A stretch of 64,000 nt of DNA, from NCBI RefSeq assembly GCF_000612845.1, contig NZ_CCAT010000065.1, forward strand, positions 62,001-126,000, given 5' to 3'. Source of the DNA: Clostridium ihumii AP5 (lineage in GTDB: Bacteria > Bacillota > Clostridia > Clostridiales > Clostridiaceae). A program made the position numbers and the translations under genes. Within the stretch, counting starts at the first letter, position 1. Each line of letters begins with the position of its first letter. Below, one piece after another: positions 35,539 to 45,721 of the stretch. The notes beneath the pieces were generated by a model, which was not told the DNA's origin, made no database searches, and worked only from the letters and a program-made list of their open reading frames with translations.

Positions 35539-35991
35539 CTATCTATGAATCAAATTTTCAATTTCTCTTAACACTTCATCTGTTTTCCCTTGGCCTCTTG
35601 TAATTACTAAAACTGTATTATCTCCAGCTATTGTTCCAATTACACCATCAAATTCAAAAGAATCTAATGCATCTGCCGCTAAAGCTGCTGATGCTGATAT
35701 TGTTTTTACAACTAAAAAATTATCTATTCTTTCAACTGATATTGCAGTTTTAGAAAACATAGTTGCCATGGCATTAGGACTATATCCTTTTAATTTTGTA
35801 GATGCAGCATATTTATATCTTCCATTGTGTGATAAAATTTTTATAAGATTTAATTCTTTAATATCTCTTGATACTGTAGCTTGTGTTACGCTTATACCTT
35901 CTTCTCTTAGTTTCTCAGCCAATTCCTCTTGTGTTTCTATATCTTCATTTTTTATTATTTCATAAATTTTTTCATGACGTAAACTTTTCAC
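35539..35991 (-). CDS. argR: Arginine repressor
   Basis: This 150-residue protein has an N-terminal winged helix (MKSLRHEKIYEIIKN..TQEELAEKL) that binds ARG boxes and a C-terminal hexamerisation/arginine domain with GTIAGDNTVLVI. It represses arginine synthesis and activates catabolism in response to L-arginine. It starts with GTG, overlapping the nadK stop by 4 nt, and is preceded by GAGGGTG inside nadK. No arg biosynthesis genes are in the window. Confidence 0.95.
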   Translation of the reverse strand: MKSLRHEKIYEIIKNEDIETQEELAEKLREEGISVTQATVSRDIKELNLIKILSHNGRYKYAASTKLKGYSPNAMATMFSKTAISVERIDNFLVVKTISASAALAADALDSFEFDGVIGTIAGDNTVLVITRGQGKTDEVLREIENLIHR

Positions 35992-36842
35992 GAATTATCA
36001 CCCTCACACTCTATAGACCTCGAAATTATTTTTTTACGCAATAATTTAAAATAATTATAGTCTTCAAATTTTATTAAATTACACTTCCTTGGAAGAATTT
36101 CTATAACAACTTCTTCACCATTATTTATTTCTATAACAGACTGTCCATCTACAGATAAATAAACCTTCTCATTATGAGAATCAACTTTAATCCTCAATAT
36201 ATTTTCTGAGTGTAACACTATTGTTTTAATTCCTACTGATACTGGACAAATAGGTGTAACAGAAATAACATCCAATGTAGGATAAATAATAGGTCCACCT
36301 GCTGATAACGAATAAGCTGTTGATCCTGTTGGTGTAGCTATTATTAAACTATCAGCTTTATAGTTTATATAAAATGTATCATCAATATATATATCATAGC
36401 TTACAACACTTGCTAATGTATCTTTTAATATAGCTATTTCATTAAGTGCAGAATAATAAATTTCTTTGTCTCTTTTAGGCAATGAACATTTAATCATCAT
36501 TCTCTTACTTATACTATATTTATTTTCTAATATGTTTTTTATTGCTTCTTCTATCTCTGAAAATTCTATACTAGATAAAAAACCTAAATGTCCTATGTTT
36601 ACAGGAAGAATAGGTGTTTCAAACTTTTCTACTGCTCTTGCAACTCTTAGTATAGTTCCATCTCCACCAAGAGCAATAACAAAATCTAATTTTCTATTTT
36701 CTTCATTGTCTAATTCTATTGAATCATAAAACCTCTTAATTTTGCAAGATTTAAAATACTTATTCACAAGTCCTTCTACTTGTGTCATTATTTTCCCATC
36801 TACATCCTTTGTAGAATTTATGTTTATACCTATAAATTTCAT
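35988..36842 (-). CDS. nadK: NAD kinase
   Basis: This 284-residue protein phosphorylates NAD to NADP using ATP or polyphosphate. It has the GGDGTILRVAR motif (about residues 58-68), NIGHLGFL, and the NAD-binding TPTGSTAYSLSAGGPI. It overlaps tlyA upstream by 4 nt (ATGA) and argR downstream by 4 nt, so the three are translationally coupled. Confidence 0.96.
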   Translation of the reverse strand: MKFIGININSTKDVDGKIMTQVEGLVNKYFKSCKIKRFYDSIELDNEENRKLDFVIALGGDGTILRVARAVEKFETPILPVNIGHLGFLSSIEFSEIEEAIKNILENKYSISKRMMIKCSLPKRDKEIYYSALNEIAILKDTLASVVSYDIYIDDTFYINYKADSLIIATPTGSTAYSLSAGGPIIYPTLDVISVTPICPVSVGIKTIVLHSENILRIKVDSHNEKVYLSVDGQSVIEINNGEEVVIEILPRKCNLIKFEDYNYFKLLRKKIISRSIECEGDNS

Positions 36843-37666
36843 ACTTCCTCCAGTGATAATCTTGAGTGTGCTTCTTTTACTAGATTTGAAACTTTATATA
36901 TATCAAAACTCTTATCTATTTCATTTTTACTTTTTTTAAAGTTAATTAAGTATTCAATGTTTCCATTTGGTCCTTTTATTGGTGAATAATCTAACTTTTC
37001 CACCTTTAAATTTAAACCTTCTAAAAGTGCTACTATTTTAAGTAGTACATTTATATGGTCTTCTTCTTTTTTTACTACACCTTTTTTATTTACTTTTCCC
37101 CTACCAACTTCAAATTGTGGCTTTATAAGTGCAACTACTGTTCCATTTTCATTCAAAAGTTCTGAAACAGCTGGAATAACTTTTTCTAAAGATATAAAAG
37201 ATACATCTATTGAAGCAAAATCACATAGTTCTCCTATATCATCATTAGTTACATATCTTATATTTACACCTTCCATTGATATAACTTTAGGATTTTCTCT
37301 TAACTCTCTAACTAATTGATCATGTCCTACATCTATAGCATACACTTTAGATGCTCCATTTTCTAGCATACAGTGTGTAAATCCTCCAGTTGAAGCTCCT
37401 ATATCTAAGCAAATTTTATCTTTTAGTTCAATTTCAAACTGTTTTATTGCTTTTTCTAGTTTTAGTCCACCTCTACTTACATATGGAATAACTTCACCTT
37501 TAAATTCTATCTCTGAATTTTCATCTACTTTTTTTCCAGCTTTTGTTTCCTTTTTTCCATTTATATAAATTTTACCTTCACTTATATATTCTTTTGCTTT
37601 TTCTCTAGATGTAGCAAATCCTTTATCACATACTAATACATCTACCCTTATTAAAGTATCACTCAT
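36839..37666 (-). CDS. tlyA: TlyA family rRNA 2'-O-methyltransferase (FtsJ-like)
   Basis: This 275-residue protein has an N-terminal S4 RNA-binding domain (about residues 6-65) followed by an FtsJ-like SAM methyltransferase domain with the motif CLDIGASTGGFTHCML. The family methylates rRNA, and some members were annotated as hemolysins. AAGGAG precedes the ATG. It is the first gene of tlyA-nadK-argR-recN, downstream of dxs, from which it is separated by a terminator. Confidence 0.94.
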   Translation of the reverse strand: MSDTLIRVDVLVCDKGFATSREKAKEYISEGKIYINGKKETKAGKKVDENSEIEFKGEVIPYVSRGGLKLEKAIKQFEIELKDKICLDIGASTGGFTHCMLENGASKVYAIDVGHDQLVRELRENPKVISMEGVNIRYVTNDDIGELCDFASIDVSFISLEKVIPAVSELLNENGTVVALIKPQFEVGRGKVNKKGVVKKEEDHINVLLKIVALLEGLNLKVEKLDYSPIKGPNGNIEYLINFKKSKNEIDKSFDIYKVSNLVKEAHSRLSLEEV

Positions 37667-37714
37667 ATAAACTCCTTTATGTAACTCTAAATATGTTCAT
37701 CTTTATTTTTTTAT

Positions 37715-37744
37715 CTATAGGGTTCCAAGTCCAAAATTAAAATA
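37715..37744. repeat. Short dispersed repeat, copy 1
   Basis: CTATAGGGTTC and the AT-rich bases after it match 25 of 30 bases with 61006-61035, upstream of dapF. An inverted partner (AACCCTATA) lies at 37770-37779. Its nature is unknown. Confidence 0.4.
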
Positions 37745-37779
37745 TAAACAACTTAATTTTTAACTTTAAAACCCTATAT

Positions 37780-37812
37780 AGAGTTATAAACTAAATTTTA
37801 GTTTATAACTCT
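37780..37812 (-). terminator. Terminator of dxs
   Basis: A stem of about 16 bp (37780-37795 with 37796-37812, small loop) lies directly after the dxs stop at 37818. Confidence 0.8.
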
Positions 37813-37817
37813 ACAGT

Positions 37818-39686
37818 TTACAATTCATTTTTTATTTTGTTATAAATTCCATTAGAATCTAATCCATATGTTTTATATAAAATATCTACATTTCCATGTG
37901 GTATAAATTCATCGTTAAATCCTAAATTAATAACTTTTATATTATTATTAATTTTATTTACGTGTTGTAAAACAAGTGTTCCAAGACCCCCATTAATAAC
38001 ATTATCTTCGATTGTTACTATTTTTTCAAAGCCATTTTCTATTAAATCTTCTATTAATTTAGTATCTATAGGCTTTATAAAACACGCATTTACAACAGTA
38101 ATATCTATATTTTCATTTAATAGCTTTTCTCTTACTAAAACTGCACTTTGAACCATTTTTCCAGTTGCTATAACTGCTATTTTCCCTTTAGGTTCTTGCA
38201 ACACTTCCCATTTACCTTTTTCTATAGCTTTCATTGATGATAAATGAACATTAGGATTGTCTCCACCTCTTGGATATCTTATAGCAATCGGATAATTTGC
38301 ATTCACTGCAAATTTTAGCATTTCTTTAAGTTCATCAACACATTTAGGACTCATAATTGTCATATTTGGTATATGTGACAAATATGATAAATCAAAAATA
38401 CCTTGATGTGTTTCTCCATCTTGCCCTACTATTCCTGCTCTATCTATAGCAAATACAACCGGTAGATTTTGAAGTGCTACATCATGTACTATTTGGTCAT
38501 ATGCTCTTTGAAGGAAAGTTGAATAAACTGCAAATACAGGTTTCAATCCTGAAACTGCCATACCTGCTGCCATAGTGACTGCGTGTTGTTCTGCTATACC
38601 AACATCAAAAAACCTTTTTGGAAACTTCTTAGAAAACTCTCCAAGACCAGTACCTTCTGGCATTGCAGCTGTAATTGAAACAACCTCTGGCATTTGTTTT
38701 GCAATATCAACCATTGTATCTCCAAACATTGAAGAGTAGCTTTTGCTACTACTTCCATTCATCTTTCCATTATCACAATTAAATGGACCTACACCATGAA
38801 ATTTATTTGGAAATTTTTCTGCAAAAGTATAGCCTTTACCTTTTTTAGTTATAGCATGTATAATTACAGGTCCATTATATTCTTTAGCCATTTTTAAAAC
38901 TTTACTCATTTCCTTTATATTATGACCATCTATAGGACCTAAATATTTTATTCCCATGTCTTCAAAAAACATTCCTGGTACTAAAATTTGTTTTATGCCA
39001 TCTTTAATTTTATGTATGGAATTTACCATTCCTTTACCAACGTTTGGTATTTTCTCAAGCTTGTTGGTTACGTCATTTTTAAGTCTATTATAACCATTAT
39101 CAAGCCTTATTTCACTTAAGTAAGAAGATACTCCCCCTACATTTTTAGATATGGACATTTCATTATCATTTAATATAATTATGACTTTTGTTTTTTTATC
39201 TCCCACATCATTTAACGCTTCCATAGCCATTCCACCTGTTAAAGCACCATCTCCAATGACAGCAATAACATTTGAGTTTTCTTTTTTTAGGTCTCTTGCA
39301 CGAGCCATACCAACTGCTGCAGATATAGATGTACTACTATGTCCTGTATTAAAGAAATCATATATACTTTCTTCCCTTTTAGGAAATCCACTTAATCCAT
39401 TAAATGATCTTAATGTGTCAAAGTCACCTTTTCTTCCAGTTAATATTTTATGAACATAACTTTGATGTCCTACATCCCAAATTACTTTGTCACTATTAAA
39501 GTCAAATACATTAAATAAACTAATAGTTAGCTCAACTATTCCTAAGTTTGATGCTAAATGTCCTCCAGTTTGTGAAACTTTATCTATTAAAAACTCTCTA
39601 ATTTCTCCCGCAAATTCATTTAGCTCTACTAAATTCATGTACCTAATACTATTAAAATCCTTATAATCATGTAAGTATTTTGTCAT
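37818..39686 (-). CDS. dxs: 1-deoxy-D-xylulose-5-phosphate synthase
   Basis: This 622-residue thiamine-diphosphate enzyme makes DXP from pyruvate and glyceraldehyde-3-phosphate, the entry step of the MEP isoprenoid pathway. The TPP/Mg motif [16 protein letters not shown] lies near residue 150, and the C-terminal half holds the [13 protein letters not shown] and RYPRGG motifs. The start at 39686 is 9 nt after GAGG; an ATG two codons earlier is only 3 nt from it. The next isoprenoid gene, ispA, is directly upstream. Confidence 0.97.
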   Translation of the reverse strand: MTKYLHDYKDFNSIRYMNLVELNEFAGEIREFLIDKVSQTGGHLASNLGIVELTISLFNVFDFNSDKVIWDVGHQSYVHKILTGRKGDFDTLRSFNGLSGFPKREESIYDFFNTGHSSTSISAAVGMARARDLKKENSNVIAVIGDGALTGGMAMEALNDVGDKKTKVIIILNDNEMSISKNVGGVSSYLSEIRLDNGYNRLKNDVTNKLEKIPNVGKGMVNSIHKIKDGIKQILVPGMFFEDMGIKYLGPIDGHNIKEMSKVLKMAKEYNGPVIIHAITKKGKGYTFAEKFPNKFHGVGPFNCDNGKMNGSSSKSYSSMFGDTMVDIAKQMPEVVSITAAMPEGTGLGEFSKKFPKRFFDVGIAEQHAVTMAAGMAVSGLKPVFAVYSTFLQRAYDQIVHDVALQNLPVVFAIDRAGIVGQDGETHQGIFDLSYLSHIPNMTIMSPKCVDELKEMLKFAVNANYPIAIRYPRGGDNPNVHLSSMKAIEKGKWEVLQEPKGKIAVIATGKMVQSAVLVREKLLNENIDITVVNACFIKPIDTKLIEDLIENGFEKIVTIEDNVINGGLGTLVLQHVNKINNNIKVINLGFNDEFIPHGNVDILYKTYGLDSNGIYNKIKNEL

Positions 39687-40059
39687 TTTCATTATCCTCT
39701 TTTACAAAATATATTATTTTTGTAACCATAAAAAATATATTATCTATAATTTTATATAAATAGTAATTTTCCCATCATATATCCCATTTCATATATAAAT
39801 ATATAAATTTGTATAAAAGTATATATTTATACAATAAAATAATTATTTATTTATCGATTAAATCACTTTAAACTTTATTATAAATGTATATTTTAGTTTT
39901 TATTTTGCTATTTGCAAGTAAAATTATATCATATCATATTAAAATATCAAAATTGATATTTTTTTAAAGTCATCACTATCATTTTGGACACATTAGTCAT
40001 AAAATAAGTTCAAAATTTTTCAAACATCCTATCTACTATATAATTTTGCTTTGTACTTA
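39687..40059. other. Intergenic gap between ispA and dxs
   Basis: About 370 AT-rich bases with no gene. The only site I would point to is the promoter at 39923-39950. Confidence 0.5.
39923..39950 (-). promoter_or_regulatory. Candidate promoter of dxs
   Basis: On the minus strand TTGATA (39945-39950) and TATAAT (39923-39928) are 16 nt apart, about 240 nt before the dxs ATG. Confidence 0.55.
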
Positions 40060-40926
40060 CTAATAATTTCTAACCAGTAAAAATTCTGTAAGTTCTTTCA
40101 ACTCCGTTGTATCCCCTTTTAGAGAGTTTAATAACTCTATACATTCATTTGTTAATTTAATACACTGTTTCTTACATTCATCCATTCCATACATTGTTAT
40201 AAAGTTTGTTTTTAAGTTGTCTTTATCACTTAAACTTTTTCCAGCAATTTTTTCATCACCAGTATAATCTAATATGTCATCTTTAATTTGAAAAGCTAAC
40301 CCTAAATTTTCTCCATACTTTTCAAGAATTTTTAGTTCATCAGAACTTGCTTCTCCAAGTGTTGCACCTGCCAATATAGATGCTTTTATAAGTTTACCCG
40401 TTTTATTTTTATGCATCATAAGTAGCATTTCTTCCGATATGCTTTTTCCTTCACTTTCAATATCTATGATTTGCCCTAATATCATTCCTTCTGCTCCAGC
40501 AGATTTAGCTATTATATTAGAAGCTTCTATTTTTCTCATTTCAGCATTCATACATTCATTAAACATTAATATCATAGCTTCATTTAAAAGTGCATCACCA
40601 GCTAAAACTGCTCTAGCTTCTCCAAAGACTTTATGATTAGTTGGCTTTCCTCTTCTTAAATCATCATTATCCATACTTGGTAAATCATCATGTATTAATG
40701 AATATGTATGTATCATTTCCATTGCTGTAGCAAATGGAAGTGCCTCTGAAGTATCTTCTTTGTATAAACTATATGTCAAAAGTAAAAGAATTGGTCTTAT
40801 TCTCTTTCCACCTATAGTCAAACTATATACCATTGGCTTTAAATACTCTTTAATTTCACTAGGTTTCGAATTAAAATAATCCAATATATAATTTTCTATT
40901 AAAACTTTAAAATCATTATTTTTCAT
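40060..40926 (-). CDS. ispA: Polyprenyl (farnesyl/geranyl) diphosphate synthase
   Basis: This 288-residue protein is a short-chain trans-prenyl synthase that adds isopentenyl diphosphate to allylic diphosphates. The first Asp-rich motif is LIHDDLPSMDNDDLRRG, and the second is QIKDDILDYTGD. GAGGAATT precedes the ATG. It forms a tight run with xseB, xseA and folD upstream, and dxs follows downstream. Confidence 0.95.
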   Translation of the reverse strand: MKNNDFKVLIENYILDYFNSKPSEIKEYLKPMVYSLTIGGKRIRPILLLLTYSLYKEDTSEALPFATAMEMIHTYSLIHDDLPSMDNDDLRRGKPTNHKVFGEARAVLAGDALLNEAMILMFNECMNAEMRKIEASNIIAKSAGAEGMILGQIIDIESEGKSISEEMLLMMHKNKTGKLIKASILAGATLGEASSDELKILEKYGENLGLAFQIKDDILDYTGDEKIAGKSLSDKDNLKTNFITMYGMDECKKQCIKLTNECIELLNSLKGDTTELKELTEFLLVRNY

Positions 40927-40950
40927 AATTAATTCCTCACTAATCTCATA

Positions 40951-41169
40951 TTACTCTACTATTTCAAACTCTTCTTCTTTGTCTTCAGATAGTACTTTTA
41001 TCTTTCCTTCATAAGCATTAAGAAGTTTATAAAGTTCATTGCATAATTTTATACCATCTTCATATTTTTTCATAGATTCATCTAATGTAAGATCTCCATC
41101 TTCCATTACATTTATAATATCAGTAAGCTTTAAAAGTTTATCTTCGTAACTTTCTTTTTTTCTTGGCAT
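40951..41169 (-). CDS. xseB: Exodeoxyribonuclease VII small subunit
   Basis: This 72-residue helical protein is the small subunit of exonuclease VII. The pattern [39 protein letters not shown] is typical of XseB and gives the two helices that pack on XseA. Its ATG overlaps the xseA stop codon by 1 nt (TAATG), so translation is coupled. ExoVII degrades single-stranded DNA from both ends. Confidence 0.95.
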   Translation of the reverse strand: MPRKKESYEDKLLKLTDIINVMEDGDLTLDESMKKYEDGIKLCNELYKLLNAYEGKIKVLSEDKEEEFEIVE

Positions 41170-42374
41170 TACTCTTCATTCATCCTTTCTATTTTAAAGG
41201 TTCCTTTTCCATCCTTTAGTAAAATCTTTACCTTTTTTTCATCTTTTAATTCATTTATTGAAGATATTACATGTTTTTCATTATCATATATAAGAGAGTA
41301 TCCTTTATTTAATATATTTAATGGATTATGTGCTCCTAAAAGTTCATAGTTTTTTTGCACTTCTCTTAGTTGATATTCCAATATCTTTTTCATTTTATGC
41401 CCTAATATTTCTTTTTTATTATCTATAATATTGTATTGATTAACTAAAAAATTTTTAGGGCTATTTAGTTCAAGTACTTTTTTGTACATTTCTAAATTTT
41501 TTTTATTTTTCAACATTTCAGATTTTATGTTGTTTGTAAGCATTCCTCTTATATTTAATAATCTTTCATTTAATTCTTCTATTGTTGGCACTACTATTTC
41601 TGCTGCTTGTGATGGTGTTGATGCTCTCTTGTCACTAACAAAATCACTTATAGTAAAGTCTGTTTCATGTCCTATTCCCGTAACTATAGGTTTTTTAGAT
41701 TTTGCAATAGCTCTTGCTACAATCTCTTCATTAAACGCCCATAATTCTTCTATAGACCCTCCACCTCTTGCCAATATTATAACATCAATATCAGTAATAG
41801 AATTTAATTTTTCTATTCCTTTAACTATATCATATTTAGCATTAATTCCTTGTACTAATGATGGATATATTAAAATATCTACTTTATCATTTCTTCTTCT
41901 TGTAACATTTATTATATCTCTTATTGCTGCACCTGTACTAGATGTTATGACACCTATTTTTCTTGGAAACATAGGTATGTCTATTTTATTTTCAAAGTCA
42001 AATAATCCTTCTTCTTCTAATTTTCTCTTAAGCTTTTCGAATTCTATATATAAATTTCCAACCCCATCAATTTCCATACCATCACAATATAATTGATAAA
42101 CACCTTCTTTTTCATAAACAGATATTCTCCCATTAACAAGAACATTCATACCATTTTCTGGTATGAATGTTAATGAATTTGCATTACTTTTAAACATAAC
42201 GCAGTTTATTTTTGAAGAATTATCTTTTAGTGAAAAATAAATGTGTCCACTACTATGAATTTTAACATTGGATAATTCACCTTTTACATTTGCATTTCTA
42301 AGTATAAAATCATTATCTAATGTCTTTTTTATATAATTGTTTAAAGTGGATACTGTTATTATTTTACTATACAT
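41169..42374 (-). CDS. xseA: Exodeoxyribonuclease VII large subunit
   Basis: This 401-residue protein is the catalytic subunit of exonuclease VII. It has an N-terminal OB fold (about residues 8-100), then the catalytic core with [30 protein letters not shown] and [17 protein letters not shown] motifs. A coiled-coil C-terminus binds XseB. The start at 42374 follows GGGAG; an earlier in-frame ATG (42392) lies before that site. It overlaps the folD 3' end by 8 nt. Confidence 0.95.
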   Translation of the reverse strand: MYSKIITVSTLNNYIKKTLDNDFILRNANVKGELSNVKIHSSGHIYFSLKDNSSKINCVMFKSNANSLTFIPENGMNVLVNGRISVYEKEGVYQLYCDGMEIDGVGNLYIEFEKLKRKLEEEGLFDFENKIDIPMFPRKIGVITSSTGAAIRDIINVTRRRNDKVDILIYPSLVQGINAKYDIVKGIEKLNSITDIDVIILARGGGSIEELWAFNEEIVARAIAKSKKPIVTGIGHETDFTISDFVSDKRASTPSQAAEIVVPTIEELNERLLNIRGMLTNNIKSEMLKNKKNLEMYKKVLELNSPKNFLVNQYNIIDNKKEILGHKMKKILEYQLREVQKNYELLGAHNPLNILNKGYSLIYDNEKHVISSINELKDEKKVKILLKDGKGTFKIERMNEE

Positions 42375-43212
42375 TCTTCTCCCATGCCTCACATGTATTT
42401 TTTATAAGCATTGTTGTTGTCATAGCTCCAACTCCACCTGGCACTGGTGTAACAAGTGATGCTATATCTATAACTTCATCATAAAGTACATCACCTTTAA
42501 TTTTTCCCTCTACCATTGTTGTTCCTACATCAATAACAATTGCTCCTTCTTTTACAAAATTCTTTGTAACAAAAGCTGGTCTTCCAATTGCAGATACTAA
42601 AATATCTGCATCTTTGCATACTTCACTTAAGTTTTTAGTTCTTGAGTGACATATTGTAACTGTTGCATTTTCATTTAATAGAAGTTGTGCTGCTGGTTTA
42701 CCAACTATATTACTTCTACCTATGATAACTGCCTTTTTTCCTTCTATGTTATTTTCTACAGATTTTATTATTTCTATAACACTTTTAGCTGTACATGGTA
42801 TAAAACATTTTTCACCTTTATATAGCTTTCCAATATTAACATCTGTAAGTCCATCAATATCTTTTTCATAATTTATTGAAGAAGTTATTAGTTTTTCATT
42901 AAATTTCTTTGGTAATGGTAATTGAAGTATTATTCCATCAACATTCTTATCTTCATTTAAGTTTTTTATTTCATTTAAAAGTTCTTCTTCTGTTATACTT
43001 TCTTCCAATATTATTGAAGTGTATTTAACGCCTAAAGATTCACTAAGTTTTTGTTGATTTTTCATATAGGAAATTGATCCCCCATCATTTCCTACTAATA
43101 TTGCTACCATGGATGGTTTTCTAACACCTTTAGCAACCTTTTCCTCAATATTTCTTTTTATTTCTTCTCTATGAGCTTTAGCGATTTCTTTTCCGTCTAT
43201 TTTAATGCCCAT
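42367..43212 (-). CDS. folD: Bifunctional methylenetetrahydrofolate dehydrogenase/cyclohydrolase
   Basis: This 281-residue protein converts 5,10-methylene-THF to 10-formyl-THF. It has the DGIILQLPLP motif, KDIDGLTDVNIG, the NADP-binding IGRSNIVGKPAAQLLL and the C-terminal TPVPGGVGAMT. GGGGGGA precedes the ATG. It feeds one-carbon units to purine and other synthesis and is linked here to nusB and xseA by position. Confidence 0.97.
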   Translation of the reverse strand: MGIKIDGKEIAKAHREEIKRNIEEKVAKGVRKPSMVAILVGNDGGSISYMKNQQKLSESLGVKYTSIILEESITEEELLNEIKNLNEDKNVDGIILQLPLPKKFNEKLITSSINYEKDIDGLTDVNIGKLYKGEKCFIPCTAKSVIEIIKSVENNIEGKKAVIIGRSNIVGKPAAQLLLNENATVTICHSRTKNLSEVCKDADILVSAIGRPAFVTKNFVKEGAIVIDVGTTMVEGKIKGDVLYDEVIDIASLVTPVPGGVGAMTTTMLIKNTCEAWEKNV

Positions 43213-43244
43213 TGAAATCCCCCCTTTTATTAATACAATATATA

Positions 43245-43649
43245 CTATATATTCTTTATTATACTGTTTAATACTCCATTAATAAAGGCTGAAGAGTTAT
43301 CTTCTCCATATTTCTTTGAAAGTTCTATTCCTTCATTCATAGAAACCTTCTCTGGTATATCTTCTTCAAATAATATTTCTGCTGTAGCTAATCTTAAAAT
43401 TGCTAAATTTATTTTAGAAATTCTTTCTATAGTCCATTTAACTAGATTTTTAGATATAATTTCATCTATTTTTTCTTTATTTTCTTCAACAGTTTTTAGC
43501 ATTCTTATTAAATACTCAAAATCTACATCATCTATTTTAGTATCAGTGTTTTCTTTAAAATTATTTATAGTCTCCATATAATTATCTTTGCTAATTGACA
43601 TTTCAAATAATAGCTTCATAGCTATTTCCCTAGTTTTTCTTCTATTCAT
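43245..43649 (-). CDS. nusB: Transcription antitermination factor NusB
   Basis: This 134-residue all-helical protein begins MNRRKTREIAMKLLFEM and contains WTIERISKINLAILRLA and FINGVLNSI, which are NusB hallmarks. With NusE it binds boxA RNA and supports rRNA antitermination. AGGAGG precedes the ATG. It heads the nusB-folD-xseA-xseB-ispA run, starting downstream of a strong terminator of the asp23 transcript. Confidence 0.96.
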   Translation of the reverse strand: MNRRKTREIAMKLLFEMSISKDNYMETINNFKENTDTKIDDVDFEYLIRMLKTVEENKEKIDEIISKNLVKWTIERISKINLAILRLATAEILFEEDIPEKVSMNEGIELSKKYGEDNSSAFINGVLNSIIKNI

Positions 43650-43897
43650 AAATTTCCTCCTATATATAAGCCATATCTCATGGCTTCAATATGATTAATA
43701 TTTGTTATTATACTAAAATAATACTTTTTCATTCGAAATAATATTTATCAATTAAAATTAATATGTAATTTAAGTTCTTTTTTAATTATTGTTAATATGA
43801 CAATATATTATTCAATTATTTTCAAACGAAAATAATTATATCATAAAATATACCTATTTGTGAAATTAAGTTTTAATTTTAATTATATAAAAATAAT

Positions 43898-43930
43898 AAG
43901 AAGCCTTTCAACGTACATTGAAGGCTTCTT
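43898..43930 (-). terminator. Terminator of asp23
   Basis: A stem of about 13 bp with AGAAGCCTT at its base lies directly after the asp23 stop, with A-rich bases at 43889-43897 giving a T-rich run on the minus strand. Confidence 0.88.
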
Positions 43931-43934
43931 TTTA

Positions 43935-44336
43935 TTAAACTTCTTGTTCTTTTTTTTCTTCTTTATCTGGTTTAGGGAGTATAACGTTTTGAATGTATAT
44001 ATTAACGGCAGAAACATTTAATCCTGTCATTGATTCTACAGTTCTTTTTACATTATTTTGAACTTTATAAGATATTTCAGATATATTAACACCATACTCA
44101 ACAACCACATGTAGATCTATCATAGCACTATCTTGTTCAAGTGTTACTTTAACGCCTTTAGATACATTTTTTTTCATTGGAAATAACTGCGTTATTTCAC
44201 CTGTCTTTGAACTCATTTCTATAATGCCATTTATCTCAGATGCTGCTAATCCAGCTATAATACTTACAACTTCATCAGATATTCTTACAATTCCAATTTC
44301 TTCATTTACTTCTTCAAATTGTTTGTTTTCTTCCAT
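43935..44336 (-). CDS. Asp23/Gls24 family envelope stress response protein
   Basis: This 133-residue protein matches the Asp23/Gls24 family (DUF322): GIVRISDEVVSIIAGLAASEING, VEYGVNISEISYKVQNNVK and VNIYIQNV. The family is associated with the cell envelope and alkaline or general stress. AGGGGGT precedes the ATG. Its place between spoIIIAH and nusB is conserved in clostridia and Bacillus (yqhY). Confidence 0.93.
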   Translation of the reverse strand: MEENKQFEEVNEEIGIVRISDEVVSIIAGLAASEINGIIEMSSKTGEITQLFPMKKNVSKGVKVTLEQDSAMIDLHVVVEYGVNISEISYKVQNNVKRTVESMTGLNVSAVNIYIQNVILPKPDKEEKKEQEV

Positions 44337-44411
44337 ATTAGTACCCCCTTATTTCTCGTAGGTAAAAGTTGTTAGATTTATTATATCAGATAAAGAATTA
44401 GATTACAAACA

Positions 44412-44939
44412 TTATTCTATTACCTTTATTTGAACGTCTTTTATATTTGCTTTGCTTATTACTATGTCCTTTATTTGTCTTAATTGTTGGTCACTTAATT
44501 CTTTTTGATTTTTTAGAACTATATTAGCTTTTTTATCGCCTAATTCACACACTGCATCTTCAAAGCCTTGAGATTTTAATGCTAATTCTATGTTAGTTTC
44601 TTTATCTCCTCTTAAAGCTAAAGTTTTATATTCTTCTGCAGCTTGTTGTTTTTGTTCTTTTGGTGTATTTTCATTATCTAGTAAGCTTTTTAATGATTGA
44701 GTTGCTTTATTTCTTGATTGTTCTCTGCTTAGCTTAGCTTCTGTAAAATAACTAGTGCTACTTGTTGATTTTGTCTTTTCATTTTTTAAACTTGTTTTGT
44801 TGTTCTTTAAAGCTGTTTTTTCTCCTATAACCTCGTTGTCATTTACATATAAAGGTGAGTTTACTTTAGTAGCAGCATATCCACATAATACTACAACTAA
44901 TAATAATGTAGAAATGATTAGAGTCTGTTTTTTATTCAT
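44412..44939 (-). CDS. spoIIIAH: Stage III sporulation protein AH
   Basis: This 175-residue protein has an N-terminal membrane segment (about residues 6-24), a charged linker and a C-terminal EscJ/PrgK-like ring-forming domain (CELGDKKANIVLKNQ..LSDQQLRQIKDIV). It is made in the mother cell and pairs with forespore SpoIIQ to form the feeding-tube channel. The start at 44939 follows GGGGGGA. It is the last gene of spoIIIAA-AH. Confidence 0.95.
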   Translation of the reverse strand: MNKKQTLIISTLLLVVVLCGYAATKVNSPLYVNDNEVIGEKTALKNNKTSLKNEKTKSTSSTSYFTEAKLSREQSRNKATQSLKSLLDNENTPKEQKQQAAEEYKTLALRGDKETNIELALKSQGFEDAVCELGDKKANIVLKNQKELSDQQLRQIKDIVISKANIKDVQIKVIE

Positions 44940-44980
44940 ATTTATTCCCCCCAAAATTTTTATTTCTAACTAATTATATG

Positions 44981-45682
44981 CTAATCTTTCATAGGATATA
45001 CCTGAACTTCACTTTCATTTAAACCAAATAAATTTGTAACTGCTTGACGCACTCTAAGTTCAGTTATTTGATCTGATGCACCTTGTGCAACTACACATAC
45101 TCCTGTTATTTTAGGATTATATGTTTTAACTATGAGTGGAGATGTTTTAGATCCATCACTCTCCATAACTACTGTACTTCCCCCATTTTCTTGTGTAATG
45201 TTTCTTTGTCCTCCAGTTGTATCTTTTTCTTCTGTATTACTTTTAGAATCATTAACATTAAATGCTGGTATTTGTTCTTCTCCACCTTCAAAATAAATCA
45301 TTGCTTCAACTTTTCCAACTCCATCAATCTTTTGTAAAATTTCAATAAGTTCACCTTGAATTTTTTCTTTATATGAAAGATTTTCTTTCACTGAACTATT
45401 AACTGCTTTTTCATTATTATTTTTATCTGTAACCATAACATTATTAATATTTTTAGAATCATTGAGGTCATTTGGAATAGATGCTTGTTTTGTATTTTTA
45501 CTAAAAAAGCTTCCTATAATAAGCAACATAATTCCAATTATCAATAATACTGATAGGTTATAAATTCTACCATTTGATTTTTCTTTAGTTTTATTATTAT
45601 CTTCTTTTTCATCATTTATACATTCTTTACTTTTATCTTTTGTATTACTAAATAATTGTTCTTTTATTTTCTTAAAATCCAC
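44981..45682 (-). CDS. spoIIIAG: Stage III sporulation protein AG
   Basis: This 233-residue protein has one membrane segment (about residues 42-60), a Lys/Asn-rich linker and a C-terminal ring-building domain (ITGVCVVAQGASDQITELRVRQAVTNLFGL). It forms a large ring in the feeding-tube complex. It starts with GTG 6 nt after GGGGGT. Confidence 0.95.
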   Translation of the reverse strand: MDFKKIKEQLFSNTKDKSKECINDEKEDNNKTKEKSNGRIYNLSVLLIIGIMLLIIGSFFSKNTKQASIPNDLNDSKNINNVMVTDKNNNEKAVNSSVKENLSYKEKIQGELIEILQKIDGVGKVEAMIYFEGGEEQIPAFNVNDSKSNTEEKDTTGGQRNITQENGGSTVVMESDGSKTSPLIVKTYNPKITGVCVVAQGASDQITELRVRQAVTNLFGLNESEVQVYPMKD

Positions 45683-45721
45683 ATTTCTACCCCCTTACTA
45701 AATTCTTATCTTTACTTAATT

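Noticed and set aside
41482-42096. Long open frame on the plus strand opposite xseA
   Set aside because: It has no ribosome site, lies wholly within the conserved exonuclease gene, and is explained by the low-GC codon pattern of the opposite strand. The same applies to other long antisense frames opposite hcp, dacF, serS and dxs.
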